Of a stretch of 64,000 bases of DNA, positions 1 through 11,896 are shown piece by piece. The DNA comes from Symsagittifera roscoffensis (taxonomy: Eukaryota; Xenacoelomorpha; Acoela; Convolutidae). Every line of letters begins with the position of its first letter. Positions within the stretch are counted from its first letter, which is position 1. Both the position numbers and the translations under genes were made by a program. The notes beneath the pieces are model-generated. The model searched no databases and was not told the DNA's origin. It saw nothing but the letters and a program-made list of their open reading frames with translations. The stretch lies in the NCBI RefSeq assembly GCF_963678635.1, contig NC_087064.1, positions 31,782,369 through 31,846,368 of the forward strand, written 5' to 3'.

Positions 1-451
1 ACAAAACTCCAAATACTTTAACTCGGACAAAATGCCCCTTACTTCCATTAAACTCACTTATTAAGTCAAAACGTCATAGTAGATTCCGCTCCGATAAACC
101 TTTTGAAACAGTTTGAAGTTCCGAGCCATAAATTTTGGGAGGGGTCGCTGCCATAAATTCCGAGCCATAAGTGTTATGAGTGATATCATTTTTACAAAAA
201 AAAGCAAAACTTGGGTAGGCTTCAAACAAATCGATTAGGCTTCAAACAAATCAAAAAACAAATCGATTAGGCTAAGTACCGCGGAAAAAGTTTCGTAACA
301 AGAAAACACAGTTTTTGCCTGAGGCTACTTTAATCAACTTTGATATTTTAATTGAGCAAAACATATCGTTCCGTTACTTTTTTTGAGTGTTCCGGTTAAT
401 TAAAATTTGCCCTTGCTCTTGAGAGCACTTAAAGTTTTTCTTGTTTTTCTA

Positions 452-810
452 TAGCGGATTTAGGATATGGGGGGGGGGGGGGGGGGCAGACGCAGACGCC
501 TCTCTCCCTCAAATATTTGACCCCTTGCCGACCCAAAGGGTCCCTTTGAACTATTTTTTTGAATAAATAATTTTCGGCTGACTGACCGTGAATTTTTTCT
601 TGTTGCATTTGACACCAAAACATACTAATTTTGAGGTGGGAGCTTTCGCCAAACAAAACGCAATTTTTTGATTCCAAAAAGTTTATAGAAAACGCCTTTT
701 TGAGTTTTTTGTTAATTCGCCAGCGGCTCAGAAAGTTTTGGTCAGAATAGGTTCTTTATAATGATTTGGTAGGGTACAGAGAATCAAATTGGTCAAACTA
801 GAAAAAAAGT
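452..810 (-). mobile_element. Truncated hAT-like MITE segment inside repeat unit
   Basis: Starts GCGGATTTAGG, followed by an 18-base G run (469-486), then GACCCCTTGCCGACCCAAAGGGTCCC, cited here as pieces GACCCCTTGCCGACCC and AAAGGGTCCC, then CTGACTGACC and AACGCCTTTTTGAG. This follows the reverse complement of the complete element at 53,483-53,913 in order and over most of its length, but the far terminal repeat is missing and the array's own sequence continues instead. It has no coding capacity. Confidence 0.7.
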
Positions 811-2531
811 AAAAAAAAAAAGGCACTTCATTTTCTGCAAACGTGGGATTTTCGCAGTTTTGGCACCCTCGAGCCGTTGGTTTCAGCAAAAAAGTTTATC
901 CCACATCTGAGTTCTCTAAATCACAAACAATTACAATGTCCGTTTTCAGTCAGTCTCTATTAATTTGTTGAATAACCGATTATTGTTCCAAGTTTTCTAA
1001 CTAAAGTAACGAAAGATTTTTGCTCGAGCTGGGTTTTTTCTGTGACGGATTTGTTTTATATCACTCAAAAAAATTGTTGTCTGGAGTTGAACTTTGAAAG
1101 AATATTTCACCTGTAACTGTGATCACTTTTCCTAAAGTTGTGGGTGTTCAAAGACATTTTGGTCAGTTCGGAAAAATTATTGTGCAATACTTTTCGCGCT
1201 TTTAACGCTTGTGCGGAGATTTACAACGTCTTAGAAATCGTTCCAAATTGCATGGCGGAAGCATGTTTGCATTTTTTGACAAGGAGCAAAATTTATCACT
1301 TGTTCTTTATGTGGCGTGTGTGGGGGATTGAGTTTCACAAAAACGCTCAAATTAAAAAATCCTTTTTGTTTTATTACATTTAATTTTTCTTGTTGTTACT
1401 ACTCTATAGATCTTAAAAGGCATTCGAAGCACTCAAGCCAATGCGCTGATACGAGCAGTCAAGTTTTAATTGAAGTTTGTTTTGGCTGTAAAGCTGTTAA
1501 CTGATTTTGTTTTTTATTTTTCATTTTCTTTGTATATTTTTCCCGCTTTTCAATTTTTGCTGCCCTTTACTAATCAAAAAACTCAAAACGTCTTTACTCT
1601 GACCCAACGCCCCCTCACCTAAACTAGAAAACTAAAACCACTTATTTAGCAAGAACGTCTATGTAGATGCCACTCCGAGAAAATTTTTGAAAAATTTTGA
1701 AATTCCGAGCCATAAATTTGGGGAGGGGTCGCTGCAATAAATTCCGAGCCATAAATTATATGAGGGATAACATTTTCCAGAAAAAGAAATTTGGGTAGTC
1801 TTAGCAATCGCTTAGTCTGAGTACCGCGGAAAAAATTTTGTAACAATAAAACACAGGTTTTGATTGAGGCTACTTTCGTCATTTTTGATAGTTCAATTGA
1901 GTAAAACACATCGTTCCGCTACCTTGTTTGAGTGTTATGGTAATTTAAAAATTGTCCATGCTCTTGAGAGCGCTTAAATTTTTTCTTGTTTTTCATTAAC
2001 GGATATAGGGAGGTGTGGGGCGGACGCAGACGCCTTTATCCCTGAAATATTTGACCCCTTGCCGACCCAAAGGGTCCCCCCCTTGTACTATTTTGAGTTA
2101 TCCATTTTTTGCTGACTGACCCTAAACACTTTCTGATGGCGGATTCATTTTCTTGATGGCGGAAACTTTTTCTATAGCGGATTTAGGAAGGTTGGAGATG
2201 GATGCTTACTTCCTTCCCCCTCAAGGATTTGACCCCTTGCCGACCCAACCGACCCAAAGGGCACCCTTTTGCACTGTTTTGAATTATCAATTTTTTGCTG
2301 ACTGACGCTAAAAAATTTTTGATGGCGCAGTTGGCGTCAAAATCTACTTTACTGATGGGAGAGTTTGGGTAAAAAAACACGGCATTTGTTCAAAACTTTT
2401 CCAAAAAGCTTCTAAAAAACACCTTTTTCTTAGTTTTTTAAAAAAAATTCGCATGCGGCTCAGAAAGTTTGGGTTAGAATAGGGTCTTTAAAGTGAACTG
2501 GTAGAGCTCGAAAAATCAAAGTGGTTGACTT
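802..2531. repeat. 1,731-bp tandem duplication, copy 1
   Basis: Base for base the same as the following copy at an offset of 1,731. The only difference I noticed is A at 1661 versus T at 3392. The left break falls in an A-rich tract (TAGAAAAAAA), where upstream sequence stops matching. Such identity among otherwise diverged neighbouring units points to a very recent unequal crossover or an assembly duplication. Confidence 0.9.
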
Positions 2532-2535
2532 AGAA
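1999..2535 (-). mobile_element. hAT-like segments, one nested partial plus one longer
   Basis: Two starts lie close together: ACGGATATAGGGAGG at about 2000 and GCGGATTTAGGAAGG at 2177. Each is followed by its own GACCCCTTGCCGACCC and CTGACTGAC module. The first is cut short by the second, so the unit holds a partial internal duplication of the element-derived segment. Confidence 0.65.
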
Positions 2536-4262
2536 AAAAAGTAAAAAAAAAAGGCACTTCATTTTCTGCAAACGTGGGATTTTCGCAGTTTTGGCACCCT
2601 CGAGCCGTTGGTTTCAGCAAAAAAGTTTATCCCACATCTGAGTTCTCTAAATCACAAACAATTACAATGTCCGTTTTCAGTCAGTCTCTATTAATTTGTT
2701 GAATAACCGATTATTGTTCCAAGTTTTCTAACTAAAGTAACGAAAGATTTTTGCTCGAGCTGGGTTTTTTCTGTGACGGATTTGTTTTATATCACTCAAA
2801 AAAATTGTTGTCTGGAGTTGAACTTTGAAAGAATATTTCACCTGTAACTGTGATCACTTTTCCTAAAGTTGTGGGTGTTCAAAGACATTTTGGTCAGTTC
2901 GGAAAAATTATTGTGCAATACTTTTCGCGCTTTTAACGCTTGTGCGGAGATTTACAACGTCTTAGAAATCGTTCCAAATTGCATGGCGGAAGCATGTTTG
3001 CATTTTTTGACAAGGAGCAAAATTTATCACTTGTTCTTTATGTGGCGTGTGTGGGGGATTGAGTTTCACAAAAACGCTCAAATTAAAAAATCCTTTTTGT
3101 TTTATTACATTTAATTTTTCTTGTTGTTACTACTCTATAGATCTTAAAAGGCATTCGAAGCACTCAAGCCAATGCGCTGATACGAGCAGTCAAGTTTTAA
3201 TTGAAGTTTGTTTTGGCTGTAAAGCTGTTAACTGATTTTGTTTTTTATTTTTCATTTTCTTTGTATATTTTTCCCGCTTTTCAATTTTTGCTGCCCTTTA
3301 CTAATCAAAAAACTCAAAACGTCTTTACTCTGACCCAACGCCCCCTCACCTAAACTAGAAAACTAAAACCACTTATTTAGCAAGAACGTCTTTGTAGATG
3401 CCACTCCGAGAAAATTTTTGAAAAATTTTGAAATTCCGAGCCATAAATTTGGGGAGGGGTCGCTGCAATAAATTCCGAGCCATAAATTATATGAGGGATA
3501 ACATTTTCCAGAAAAAGAAATTTGGGTAGTCTTAGCAATCGCTTAGTCTGAGTACCGCGGAAAAAATTTTGTAACAATAAAACACAGGTTTTGATTGAGG
3601 CTACTTTCGTCATTTTTGATAGTTCAATTGAGTAAAACACATCGTTCCGCTACCTTGTTTGAGTGTTATGGTAATTTAAAAATTGTCCATGCTCTTGAGA
3701 GCGCTTAAATTTTTTCTTGTTTTTCATTAACGGATATAGGGAGGTGTGGGGCGGACGCAGACGCCTTTATCCCTGAAATATTTGACCCCTTGCCGACCCA
3801 AAGGGTCCCCCCCTTGTACTATTTTGAGTTATCCATTTTTTGCTGACTGACCCTAAACACTTTCTGATGGCGGATTCATTTTCTTGATGGCGGAAACTTT
3901 TTCTATAGCGGATTTAGGAAGGTTGGAGATGGATGCTTACTTCCTTCCCCCTCAAGGATTTGACCCCTTGCCGACCCAACCGACCCAAAGGGCACCCTTT
4001 TGCACTGTTTTGAATTATCAATTTTTTGCTGACTGACGCTAAAAAATTTTTGATGGCGCAGTTGGCGTCAAAATCTACTTTACTGATGGGAGAGTTTGGG
4101 TAAAAAAACACGGCATTTGTTCAAAACTTTTCCAAAAAGCTTCTAAAAAACACCTTTTTCTTAGTTTTTTAAAAAAAATTCGCATGCGGCTCAGAAAGTT
4201 TGGGTTAGAATAGGGTCTTTAAAGTGAACTGGTAGAGCTCGAAAAATCAAAGTGGTTGACTT
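2532..4262. repeat. 1,731-bp tandem duplication, copy 2
   Basis: Second copy of the preceding unit. Similarity ends at about 4,262 in the same A-rich tract; beyond it the sequence (AAATGACCTTTAAAATCCCG) belongs to an older, diverged unit. Confidence 0.9.
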
Positions 4263-4266
4263 AGAA
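3730..4266 (-). mobile_element. hAT-like segments in the duplicated unit
   Basis: The same nested pair as at 1,999-2,535, carried along by the 1,731-bp duplication (starts near 3731 and 3908). Confidence 0.65.
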
Positions 4267-5938
4267 AAAAAATGACCTTTAAAATCCCGCTAACCCTCCC
4301 TCGAGATAAATTCCTAGAGCCGTGCCTGGTTTCAGAAACTCTTCAGGTTCTGCAAACGTGGGTTTGTCGTAAATTTGGCACCCTCGAACCATTGATTCCA
4401 GCTAAAAATAGTTTTTTTCCGCATATGAGTTCTATAAATCAGAATCAAATAATCCGTCCATTTCAGCTAACCTCTATAAAACTGTTCAATAACCAATTAA
4501 TGTCCGATATTTGTAACAAAAGTAACGGAATATTTGTGCTCGGGGTGTGTTTTTTCTTTGGCGGATTTATTTTATATCACTCAAAAGATATTATTGTCTG
4601 GAGTTGAATTTTCAAAAAATATTTCATGTGTAACTGTGATCATTTTTCCTAAAGTTGTGGGTGTTTAAAGAATGCCATTTTGGTCAATTTGAGACAATTA
4701 ACGCCCGATGTACTTCGCGCTTTTAACGTGTAAGCGGAAATTTTTGCGTCTTAGAAATAGTTCCATATTGGTTGAAAGAAGCTTGTTTGACATCGTTGAT
4801 TTGTTACTAGGAGCGAAATTTACCACTTCGAGCTTTAAGTGGCGTGTTGGGGTATGATTTTCTCAAAAGATCTCACTATAAAAAAAATTATTTTTATTAC
4901 ATCTAATTTTTTCAGGTTTTTTTTGCTCTATCGACCTTAAAAGACAGTCGGAACATTCAGGGTATTGCGTTGATATGAACGATTTTGTTTTAATTGAAAT
5001 CTGTTTTGGTTTAAAAGCTGTTATGTTTTTTTTGTGCTTTTTTCATTTTTTGTACAGATTTCCACTTTTAATTTTTGCTGCCTTTTATTTTTTTAAACTA
5101 ATTTAGTTCGCTTCTCCATATGAAATTTTTTAAATCAACAAAGCTCCAATGATTTTGCTCTGACCCAATGCCCCTTACTGTCGTTAAATTCACTTATTAA
5201 GTCAGAACGTCTTATTAGATTCCACTCCAAGAAACCTTTTCAAACATTTTGAAATTCCGAGCCATAAATTTGGGGAGGGGTCGGTGCATTTTATAAATGA
5301 TATCTTTTTCCAAAAAAAATATGGGTAGGCTTAGTAATTGATTAGGCTAAGTACCGCGGAAAAACGTTTGCTACTTTTTTGTCAAAAACCCTCAAACTAA
5401 AAAAATCTTTTGTTTTTATTTCGTATCAAGAAAACACAGGTTTTGCTTGAGGCTACTTTTATCAACTTTGATAGTTTAATTGAGCAAAACACATCGTTTC
5501 GTTACCTTTTTTGAGTGTTCTGGTGAAAAAAGGGCCCATGTTTTCTTGGGAGCACTTAAGTTTTTCCTTTTTTTTCTATAACGGATTTAGGGAGGTTGTG
5601 AAGGGGGGGGGGTGGTCGGACGCAGATGCCTTTCACCCTCAAGAATTCGACCCTTGCCGACCCAAAGGTTCCCCCTTTCGGCTTTATTGAATTATCCATT
5701 TTTGGCTAACTGACCCTAAAATTTTTCTAAAGGGGCATTTGACACCAAAAAAAAATGTTGAGGTGGGAGCTTGCGCCAAGCAAAACGCGACTTTTTGACC
5801 AAAAATTTTTCAAAAAGTTTCTAGAAAACGCCTTTTTGAGATTTTTTTTCAAAATTCGTCTGCGGCTCAGAAAGTTTTAGTCAGAATAGGTTCTTTTAAA
5901 TGATTTGGTAAGGCTCAGAGAATCAAATTGGTCAAACT
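4263..5938. repeat. Diverged complex unit
   Basis: Carries all the array modules but differs from its neighbours by many substitutions and indels. It contains its own CTGCAAACGTGGG anchor at 4350, the CCGAGCCATAAATTT module near 5257, and a hAT-like segment from about 5579. No supported gene. Confidence 0.8.
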
Positions 5939-5945
5939 AGAAAAA
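5579..5945 (-). mobile_element. hAT-like segment in diverged unit
   Basis: ACGGATTTAGGGAGG with a short G run (5606-5613 region), then the CCGACCCAAAGG and CTGACCCTAAAATTTTTC modules. It ends at the GGTCGAC stretch, which also occurs near the far end of the complete element. Confidence 0.65.
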
Positions 5946-8535
5946 AAGGTCGACAAAAAAAGTCTTAAATTTCTGCAAACGTGGGATTTTTGCAGTTTTG
6001 GCCTCCTCGAGCCGTTGGTTTCAGCAAAAAAGGTTTATCCCGCATCTGAGTTCACAAAATCACAAACAATTACAATGTCTGTTTTCAGTCACTCTCTGTT
6101 AATTTGTTGATTTGTTACTAGGAGCGAAATTTACCACTTCGAGCTTTAAGTGGCGTGTTGGGGTATGATTTTCTCAAAAGATCTCACTATAAAAAAATAT
6201 TTTTATTACATCTAATTTTTTTCAGGTTTTTATTGCTCTATCGACCATAAAAGACAGTCGGAATGTTCAGGGTATTGCGTTGATATGAACAATTTTGTTT
6301 TAATTGAAATCTGTTTTGGTTTAAAAGCTGTTATGTTTTTTTGTGCTTTTTTCATTTTTTGTACAGATTTCCACTTTTAATTTTTGCTGCCTTTTATTTT
6401 TTTAACTAATTTAGTTCTCTCCTCCATATGAAATTTTTTAAATCAACAAAGCTCCAATGATTTTGCTCTGACCCAATGCCCCTTACTGTCGTTAAACTCA
6501 CTTATTCAGTCAGAACGTCTTATTAGATCATACTCCGAGAAACCTTTTCAAACATTTTGAAATTCCGAGCCATAAATTTGGGGAGAGTACGGTGCGTTTT
6601 ATAAGTGATATCTTTTTCCAAAAAAATATGAGTAGGCTTAGTAATTGATTAGGCTAAGTACCGCGGAAAAACTTTTGTTACATTTTTGTCAAAAACGCTC
6701 AAACTAAAAAAATCTTTTTTTTCCGTAACAAGAAAACACAGGGTTGCTTGAGGCTACTTTTATCAACTTTGATAGTTTAATTGAGCAAAACACATCGTTT
6801 CTTTACCTTTTTTGAGTGTTCTGGTGAAAAAAAGGGCCCTTGTTCTTGAGAGCACTTAAGTTTTTCCTTTTTTTTTCTATAACGGATTTAGGGAGGTTGG
6901 GAAGGGGGGGGGGTGGACGCAGATGCCTTTCTCCCTGAAATATTCGACCCTTGCCGACCCAAAGGTTTCCCCTTTGTGCTTTTTTGAATTATCCATTTTT
7001 GGCTGACTGACCCTAAAGTTTTTCTAAAGGTGCATTTGACGCCAAAAAAAAATAATATTGAGGTGGGAGCTTGCGCCAAACAAAACGCGACTTTTTGACC
7101 AGAAATTTTCCAAAAAGTTTCTAGAAAACGCCTTTTTGAGATTTTTTTTTCAAAATTCGTCTGCGGCTCAGAAAATTTTAGTCAGAATAGTTTCTTTTAA
7201 ATGATTTGGTAAGGCTCAGAGAATCAAATTGGTCAAACTAGAAAAAAAGGTCGACAAAAAAAGTCTTAATTTTCTGCAAACGTGGGATTTTTGCAGTTTT
7301 GGCACCCTCGAGCCGTTGGTTTCAGCAAAAAAGGTTTATCCCGCATCTGAGTTCACTAAATCACAAACAATTACAATGTCTGTTTTCAGTCACTCTCTGT
7401 TAATTTGTTGATTTGTTACTAGGAGCGAAATTTACCACTTCGAGCTTTAAGTGGCGTGTTGGGGTATGATTTTCTCAAAAGATCTCACTATAAAAAAATA
7501 TTTTTATTACATCTAAATTTTTTCAGGTTTTTATTGCTCTATCGACCTTAAAAGACAGTCGGAACATTCAGGGTATTGCGTTGATATGAACGATTTTGTT
7601 TTAATTGAAATCTGTTTTGGTTTAAAAGATGTTATGTTTTTTTGTGCTTTTTTCATTTTTTGTACAGATTTCCACTTTTAATTTTTGCTGCCTTTTATTT
7701 TTTTTAACTAATTTAGTTCGCTCCTCCATATAAAATTTTTTAAATCAACAAAGCTCCAATAATTTTGCTCTGACCCAATGCCCCTTACTGTCGTTAAATT
7801 CACTTATTAAGTCAGAACGTCTTATTAGATTCCACACCGAGAAACTTTTTTAAACATTTTGAAATTCCGAGCCATAAATTTGGGGAGGGGTCGGTGCGTT
7901 TTATAAGCGATATCTTTTTCCAAAAAAAATTATGGGTAAGCTTAGTAATTGATTAGGCTAAGTACCGCGGAAAAACTTTTGTTAAATTTTTGTCAAAAAC
8001 GCTCAAACTAAAAAAATCTTTTGTTTTTATTTCGTAACAAGAAAACACAGGTTTTGCTTGAGGCTACTTTTATCAACTTTGATAGTTTAATTAAGCAAAA
8101 CACATCGTTTCTTTACCTTTTTTGAGTGTTCTGGTGAAAAAAATGGCCCTTGTTTTTGAGAGCACTTAAATTTTTCCTTTTTTTTCTATAACGGATATAG
8201 GGAGGTTGGGAAGGGGGGGGGGGGGGGGGTGGGCGGACGCCGATGCCTTTCTCCCTCAAATATTCGACCCTTTGTGTTTTTTTGAATTATCCATTTTTGG
8301 CTGACTGACCCTAAAATTTTTCTAAAGGCGCATTTGACGCCAAAAAAATAATATTGAGGTGGGAGCTTGCGCCAAAAAAAACGCGACTTTTTGACCAAAA
8401 ATTTTCCAAAAAGTTTCAAGAAAACGCCCTTTTGAGATTTTTTTTTCGAAATTCGTCTGCGGCTCAGAAAGTTTTAGTCAGAATAGTTTTTTTAAAATAA
8501 TTTGGTAAGGCTCAGAGAATCAAATTGGTCAAACT
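5939..8535. repeat. Two 1.3-kb units in tandem
   Basis: Units 5,939-7,239 and 7,240-8,535 match closely at offsets of about 1,301 and 1,297 bp and both begin at an AGAAAAAAAGGTCGAC-type junction. The unit is shorter than the 1,731-bp type because the TGTAACTGTGATCA part is missing; GTTAATTTGTTG runs directly into GATTTGTTACTAGGAGC. The array therefore has at least two unit types. Confidence 0.85.
6880..7245 (-). mobile_element. hAT-like segment in 1.3-kb unit
   Basis: AACGGATTTAGGGAGG with a G run near 6906, then the same internal modules as the other segments. Confidence 0.65.
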
Positions 8536-8540
8536 AGCAA
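8189..8540 (-). mobile_element. hAT-like segment in 1.3-kb unit, shortened
   Basis: ACGGATATAGGGAGG followed by a 17-base G run (8213-8229). The GCCGACCCAAAGG module found in the other copies is missing here: ATTCGACCC runs straight into TTTGTG, an internal deletion. Confidence 0.65.
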
Positions 8541-9720
8541 AAAAGGTCGACAAAAAAGGCTCTTCATTTTCTGCAAACGTGGGATTTTTGCAGTTTTGGC
8601 ACCCTCGAGCCGTTGGTTTCAGCAAAAAAGGTTTATCCCGCATCTGAGTTCTCTCAATCACAAACAATTACAATCTCCGTTTTCAGTCAGTCTCTGTTAA
8701 TTTGTTGAATAACCGATTATTGTTCCAAGTTTTCCAACGAAAGTAACGAAAGATTTTTGCTCGAGCTGGGTTTTTTTCTGTGACGGATTTGTTTTATATC
8801 ACTCAAAAAATATTGTTGTCCGGAGTTGAACTTTGAAAGAATATTTCACCTGTAACTGTGATCACTTTTCCTAAAGTTGTGGGTGTTCAAACACTGCCAT
8901 TTTGGTCAGTTTGGGAAAATTATTGCGCAATTTTTTTCGCGCTTTTAACGCGTGAGCGGATATTTTCTACGTCTTGAAAATTGTTCCAAGTTGGTTGGCA
9001 GAAGCTTTTTTTGCAATTTTTGATTTGTAATTAGGAGCGAAATTTTTCACAAAAACGCTCAAATAAAATTTTTTTTTTGTTTTACTACAATTACTTTTTC
9101 TTGTTATTACTGCTCTTTAGACCTTAAAAGGCAGCTGAAGCACTCTGAGGCAGCTGAAGCTGATAAGGGCAGGTATGTTTAATTGAAGTTTATTTTGACT
9201 GAAAAGCTGTTAACTTATTTTGTTTTTGTTTCTTTTTTTTGTACATTTTTTGCGCGTTTCAAGTTTTGCTGCCCTTTACTTGTCTTTACTATTTATCGCC
9301 GCTCCCCCATATGAAAATTTTCTTAATCAAAAAAACTCAAAACTTTTTGACGCCCCTCATTTACATGAAAACCACTTATTCAGTCAGAGCGTCCTTGTAT
9401 TGTCGACTCCGAGATAATTTTTGAAAATTTTTTTAAACTCCGAGCCATAAATTTGGAGAGCGGGTCGGTGCATTTTATGAGTGATATCGCTTTCCGAACA
9501 AAAAATATGAGCCCCCATTAGCCCCCTTGTAATCGATTAGGCTAAGTAACTCGGAAAAAACTTCGTAACAGGAAAACACATGTTTTGTTTGAGGCCATTT
9601 TCATCAATTTTGATAGTTTAATTGAGCAAAGCACATCGTTTCGTTACCTTTTTTGAGTGTTCTGGTAATCAAAAAAATGTCCTTGCTTTTCAGAACACAC
9701 TATATTTTTTCTTGTTTTTC
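8536..9720. repeat. Terminal partial unit of the complex array
   Basis: Resumes the longer unit type: it has the GCTCGAGCTGGG and TGTAACTGTGATCA modules, and TTTTAACGCGTGAGCGGA at 8943-8960, then decays. The last recognisable module, near 9,590-9,720, is AATTGAGCAAAGCACATCG followed by TTTTCTATAGATG. Beyond this the sequence is low copy. Confidence 0.75.
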
Positions 9721-10130
9721 TATAGATGTAAGAAGAAAACCTCAAAAATGTTGTCTAAAAAACTGCCCTGCTTCTTTTCCTCTTTTATGAGTAAGAGAGG
9801 CGCCTTTTTGTGTTCTAAATTAAAGTAAGAGCTCCCTGATTAGATGATTTTTGTATATATTCTTTTCCTTTGGTTTTAAAATTATATTTTTCGTATGGTT
9901 TATAGATAAAGTGTTATGCGGTACCTTGTTTATAAATGACCGACATCTGTTAATTGCATGGAGTATTCTAAAATTCCTCAAGTCTTATTTTGTAGTAAAA
10001 ACATTATCATATTTTTTATATATAAGCATATAATTTTTTTCGCTAATTTTTTTCACGTTATTTTTATTGGACTTTATTTTGTTCCACTGCTCTGCTTTGC
10101 GTCTTCAACGAAGCTTAGGTATTATTACAG
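9721..10130. other. AT-rich stretch, no supported gene
   Basis: Low-copy AT-rich DNA after the long-unit array. Several 60-70 codon open frames exist, but none has coding-like composition. A donor-like GTAAGAG at about 9,788 follows a short open frame, but no matching acceptor and reading phase could be shown. Confidence 0.5.
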
Positions 10131-10313
10131 ATCTACTCAACATGGAATAGGAATAAGCCAATATCGAGAATGCTAGCTGCTTTCAAATCTTTACTGGAGA
10201 AACGCCGATACCAATTTCAATCTGCTTCCCATTTCAGCAGGCTCAACTTCAAGCTAACCACAGGAACGCATCTTCTTGACTTTTTTGCTGATAGGAATAT
10301 GAGGCAGCTGTAA
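10131..10313 (+). CDS. Candidate terminal coding exon, unknown protein
   Basis: An open frame of 60 codons ends in TAA at 10311-10313 and begins directly after a splice-acceptor-like TATTATTACAG. Codon composition is mixed and less AT-biased than the flanks. It encodes a basic, plausible protein tail that starts IYSTWNRNKPISRML and ends LLDFFADRNMRQL. The same frame is closed by a TAG a few codons upstream of the AG, which fits an exon edge. A possible polyadenylation signal follows at 10,523. I recognise no domain. No upstream exon with matching phase could be identified, so this could be the last exon of a gene lying to the left, or a chance or relic frame. Confidence 0.35.
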   Translation: MYSTWNRNKPISRMLAAFKSLLEKRRYQFQSASHFSRLNFKLTTGTHLLDFFADRNMRQL

Positions 10314-10522
10314 CGTGTCATCAAGTGTAAAATCAGAATTCAAATCAGAAGTAGAATCAGAAGTCCATATAGCGACTCCTTGTGTTAATATGAAACAAGT
10401 AGTGCAACGCCACTGTCTATTTTCTGAACGGTTATAATCAATGAAAAAAAAACTTTCTATACGGTTTTTTAATGAAAAACCATATTACGACAGAGATAAT
10501 TTATTTATTGAATGTGTATTCT

Positions 10523-10528
10523 AATAAA
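10523..10528 (+). promoter_or_regulatory. Possible polyadenylation signal AATAAA
   Basis: AATAAA about 210 bp after the stop of the candidate exon at 10,131-10,313. Such hexamers are frequent in AT-rich DNA, so it is only supportive in context. Confidence 0.25.
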
Positions 10529-11896
10529 AGTAACCACGTGCGCCATATTTTACTTGTTGATAAAAGCTATGTTATTTTTCAACGAGCAAATCAAGAACAT
10601 TGACTTAACCGGGTTTTTTATAGTGATTGCTTGTCGCAGTTATTTGGTTTACAATTGTCAAGTTCCTAAGGGTACATAAACGTATGGGGGAGAGAGCTGA
10701 ACAAAATTTTAATAATTATATGAAAAAAAAACTTTCTTTGAAAACTGTAAGGTTCAGTTTAAAAAACTATTGCAGTTACTGTAAAGGGCAGTGTATGAGC
10801 ATCTGTAAATCGGCTTTTAATTTTAATTGCTGGTTTGAACATAGTTATAACAATTTCGTTGGTATATTTCAATTTCTTCTTCTATCTCCTCGCGTTATCT
10901 GTGAAGTATTGGTTTCTAGAAAATTATTTAAACAGTGCTTGTGAAAATGAGGTCATATGTCCTAATGAGATTCTTAACAAATTTATAGGGAGAGGATGGT
11001 AATTTTGCCTTCAATTAATTGATCGGAAAAATGTAAGATTAATCGAAAGTTTCTACTTATTTTTACGTTTTGTCAACAAAAATTGGCGCAATTACGTCGA
11101 CAAGTAGGACGTTTTCGATTAAGTGAACGTATTAGCCAGGAATCATTAAACTCATTGCAGCCGAGGATTTTTCATTGAATGATATTCTCAGAGTCCAAAA
11201 CGTGGAAATCATATTTTTTTTGCTTAATCCACTTATAATATTCGATTTTCTTCATTTCTTTATTTGTTATAAAATCTGTCCGGATACAAAGTATCAAATG
11301 GAGTAGCCTTGAGATCAAATCATCCTTGAGATCGGATGTAAGGTAGACGTATAGTATGGCAGACGTCTTGGTACAGTAGACGTCTAAGGGGCACTGTGTG
11401 CCTTTTGTCTGTCCTTCTCATCAGGCGCTTTCAATTTTTATTAGGAATTGATTCTATAACCTAATTGCATTATTTGTTCTATCACTGTTGGTCAAATAAT
11501 TTCTTTCTGTCTTACTAACCTTTCAACTTTAAAGTTCTAAAACATGGAATTTGGTGCCGGTGAACTCGTAAAAACTCTTTTGGTCTATCAAAACTGTCAC
11601 CCAGTGAGCGTTCAAATTTGCTTTTAAAGTTGTCCGGTTTCATTTCGACCTTGTATCTGCCTTACAATTCATTCGTTAAATTAGTTTAGATGTTTCGTTC
11701 GCTTTTAGGTCAAAGCCCATTCTACTTTTGTATTGTCCTAGAAATTAATTGAGAATATAACTGATGAAAAAGTGTCAAATTTTGCTCCTTTTTGCAGGTA
11801 TATAAATTTCAATTTTGAGCTCTAAATATTTCTGTGGCAAGAATTCGTAACAGATGAATAATCGTATCAAAAAATAAGACACATTTGAACAATCTC
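10529..11896. other. Low-copy AT-rich stretch, no supported gene
   Basis: No frame with convincing coding character. It contains one short inverted repeat (11,039-11,122) and a run of three AGACGT motifs between about 11,340 and 11,385. Nothing else stands out. Confidence 0.4.
11039..11122. repeat. Short inverted repeat, MITE-like hairpin
   Basis: The left arm begins TTAATCGAAAG...CTACTT and the right arm, read in reverse complement, begins TTAATCGAAAACG...CTACTTG. The arms are about 30 bp, imperfect, around a centre rich in A/T. This may be a remnant of a small terminal-inverted-repeat element; no flanking duplication could be confirmed. Confidence 0.45.

Larger units (their letters stand above)
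1..9720. repeat. Tandem array of long complex repeat units (1.3-1.8 kb)
   Basis: The same ordered modules recur. The anchor CTGCAAACGTGGG (last base variable in context) starts at 835, 2566, 4350, 5973, 7274 and 8571, spaced 1731, 1784, 1623, 1301 and 1297 bp. A second anchor, CCGAGCCATAAATTT, recurs near 122, 1710, 3441, 5257, 6567, 7866 and 9440. Between anchors each unit carries a GTACCGCGGAAAAA module, a GCGGATTTAGG plus poly-G module related to a hAT element, and a TGTAACTGTGATCA module. Short open frames here are not preserved between units in a way that suggests protein. The first and last units are partial: the left side continues out of the window, and similarity fades near 9,720. 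Confidence 0.9.

Noticed and set aside
1138-1383. 81-codon frame repeated at 2,869
   Set aside because: Its conservation is explained by the nearly identical 1,731-bp duplication. It is not kept in the older units.
5928-6110. 60-codon frame repeated at 7,229
   Set aside because: It starts with a non-ATG codon and lies in the tandem unit. Related older units break the frame.
10627-10944. 105-codon frame with several cysteines (YCSYCKGQCMSICKS)
   Set aside because: The frame opens with TTG, composition is low-complexity AT-rich, and there are no splice sites or homologous motif.
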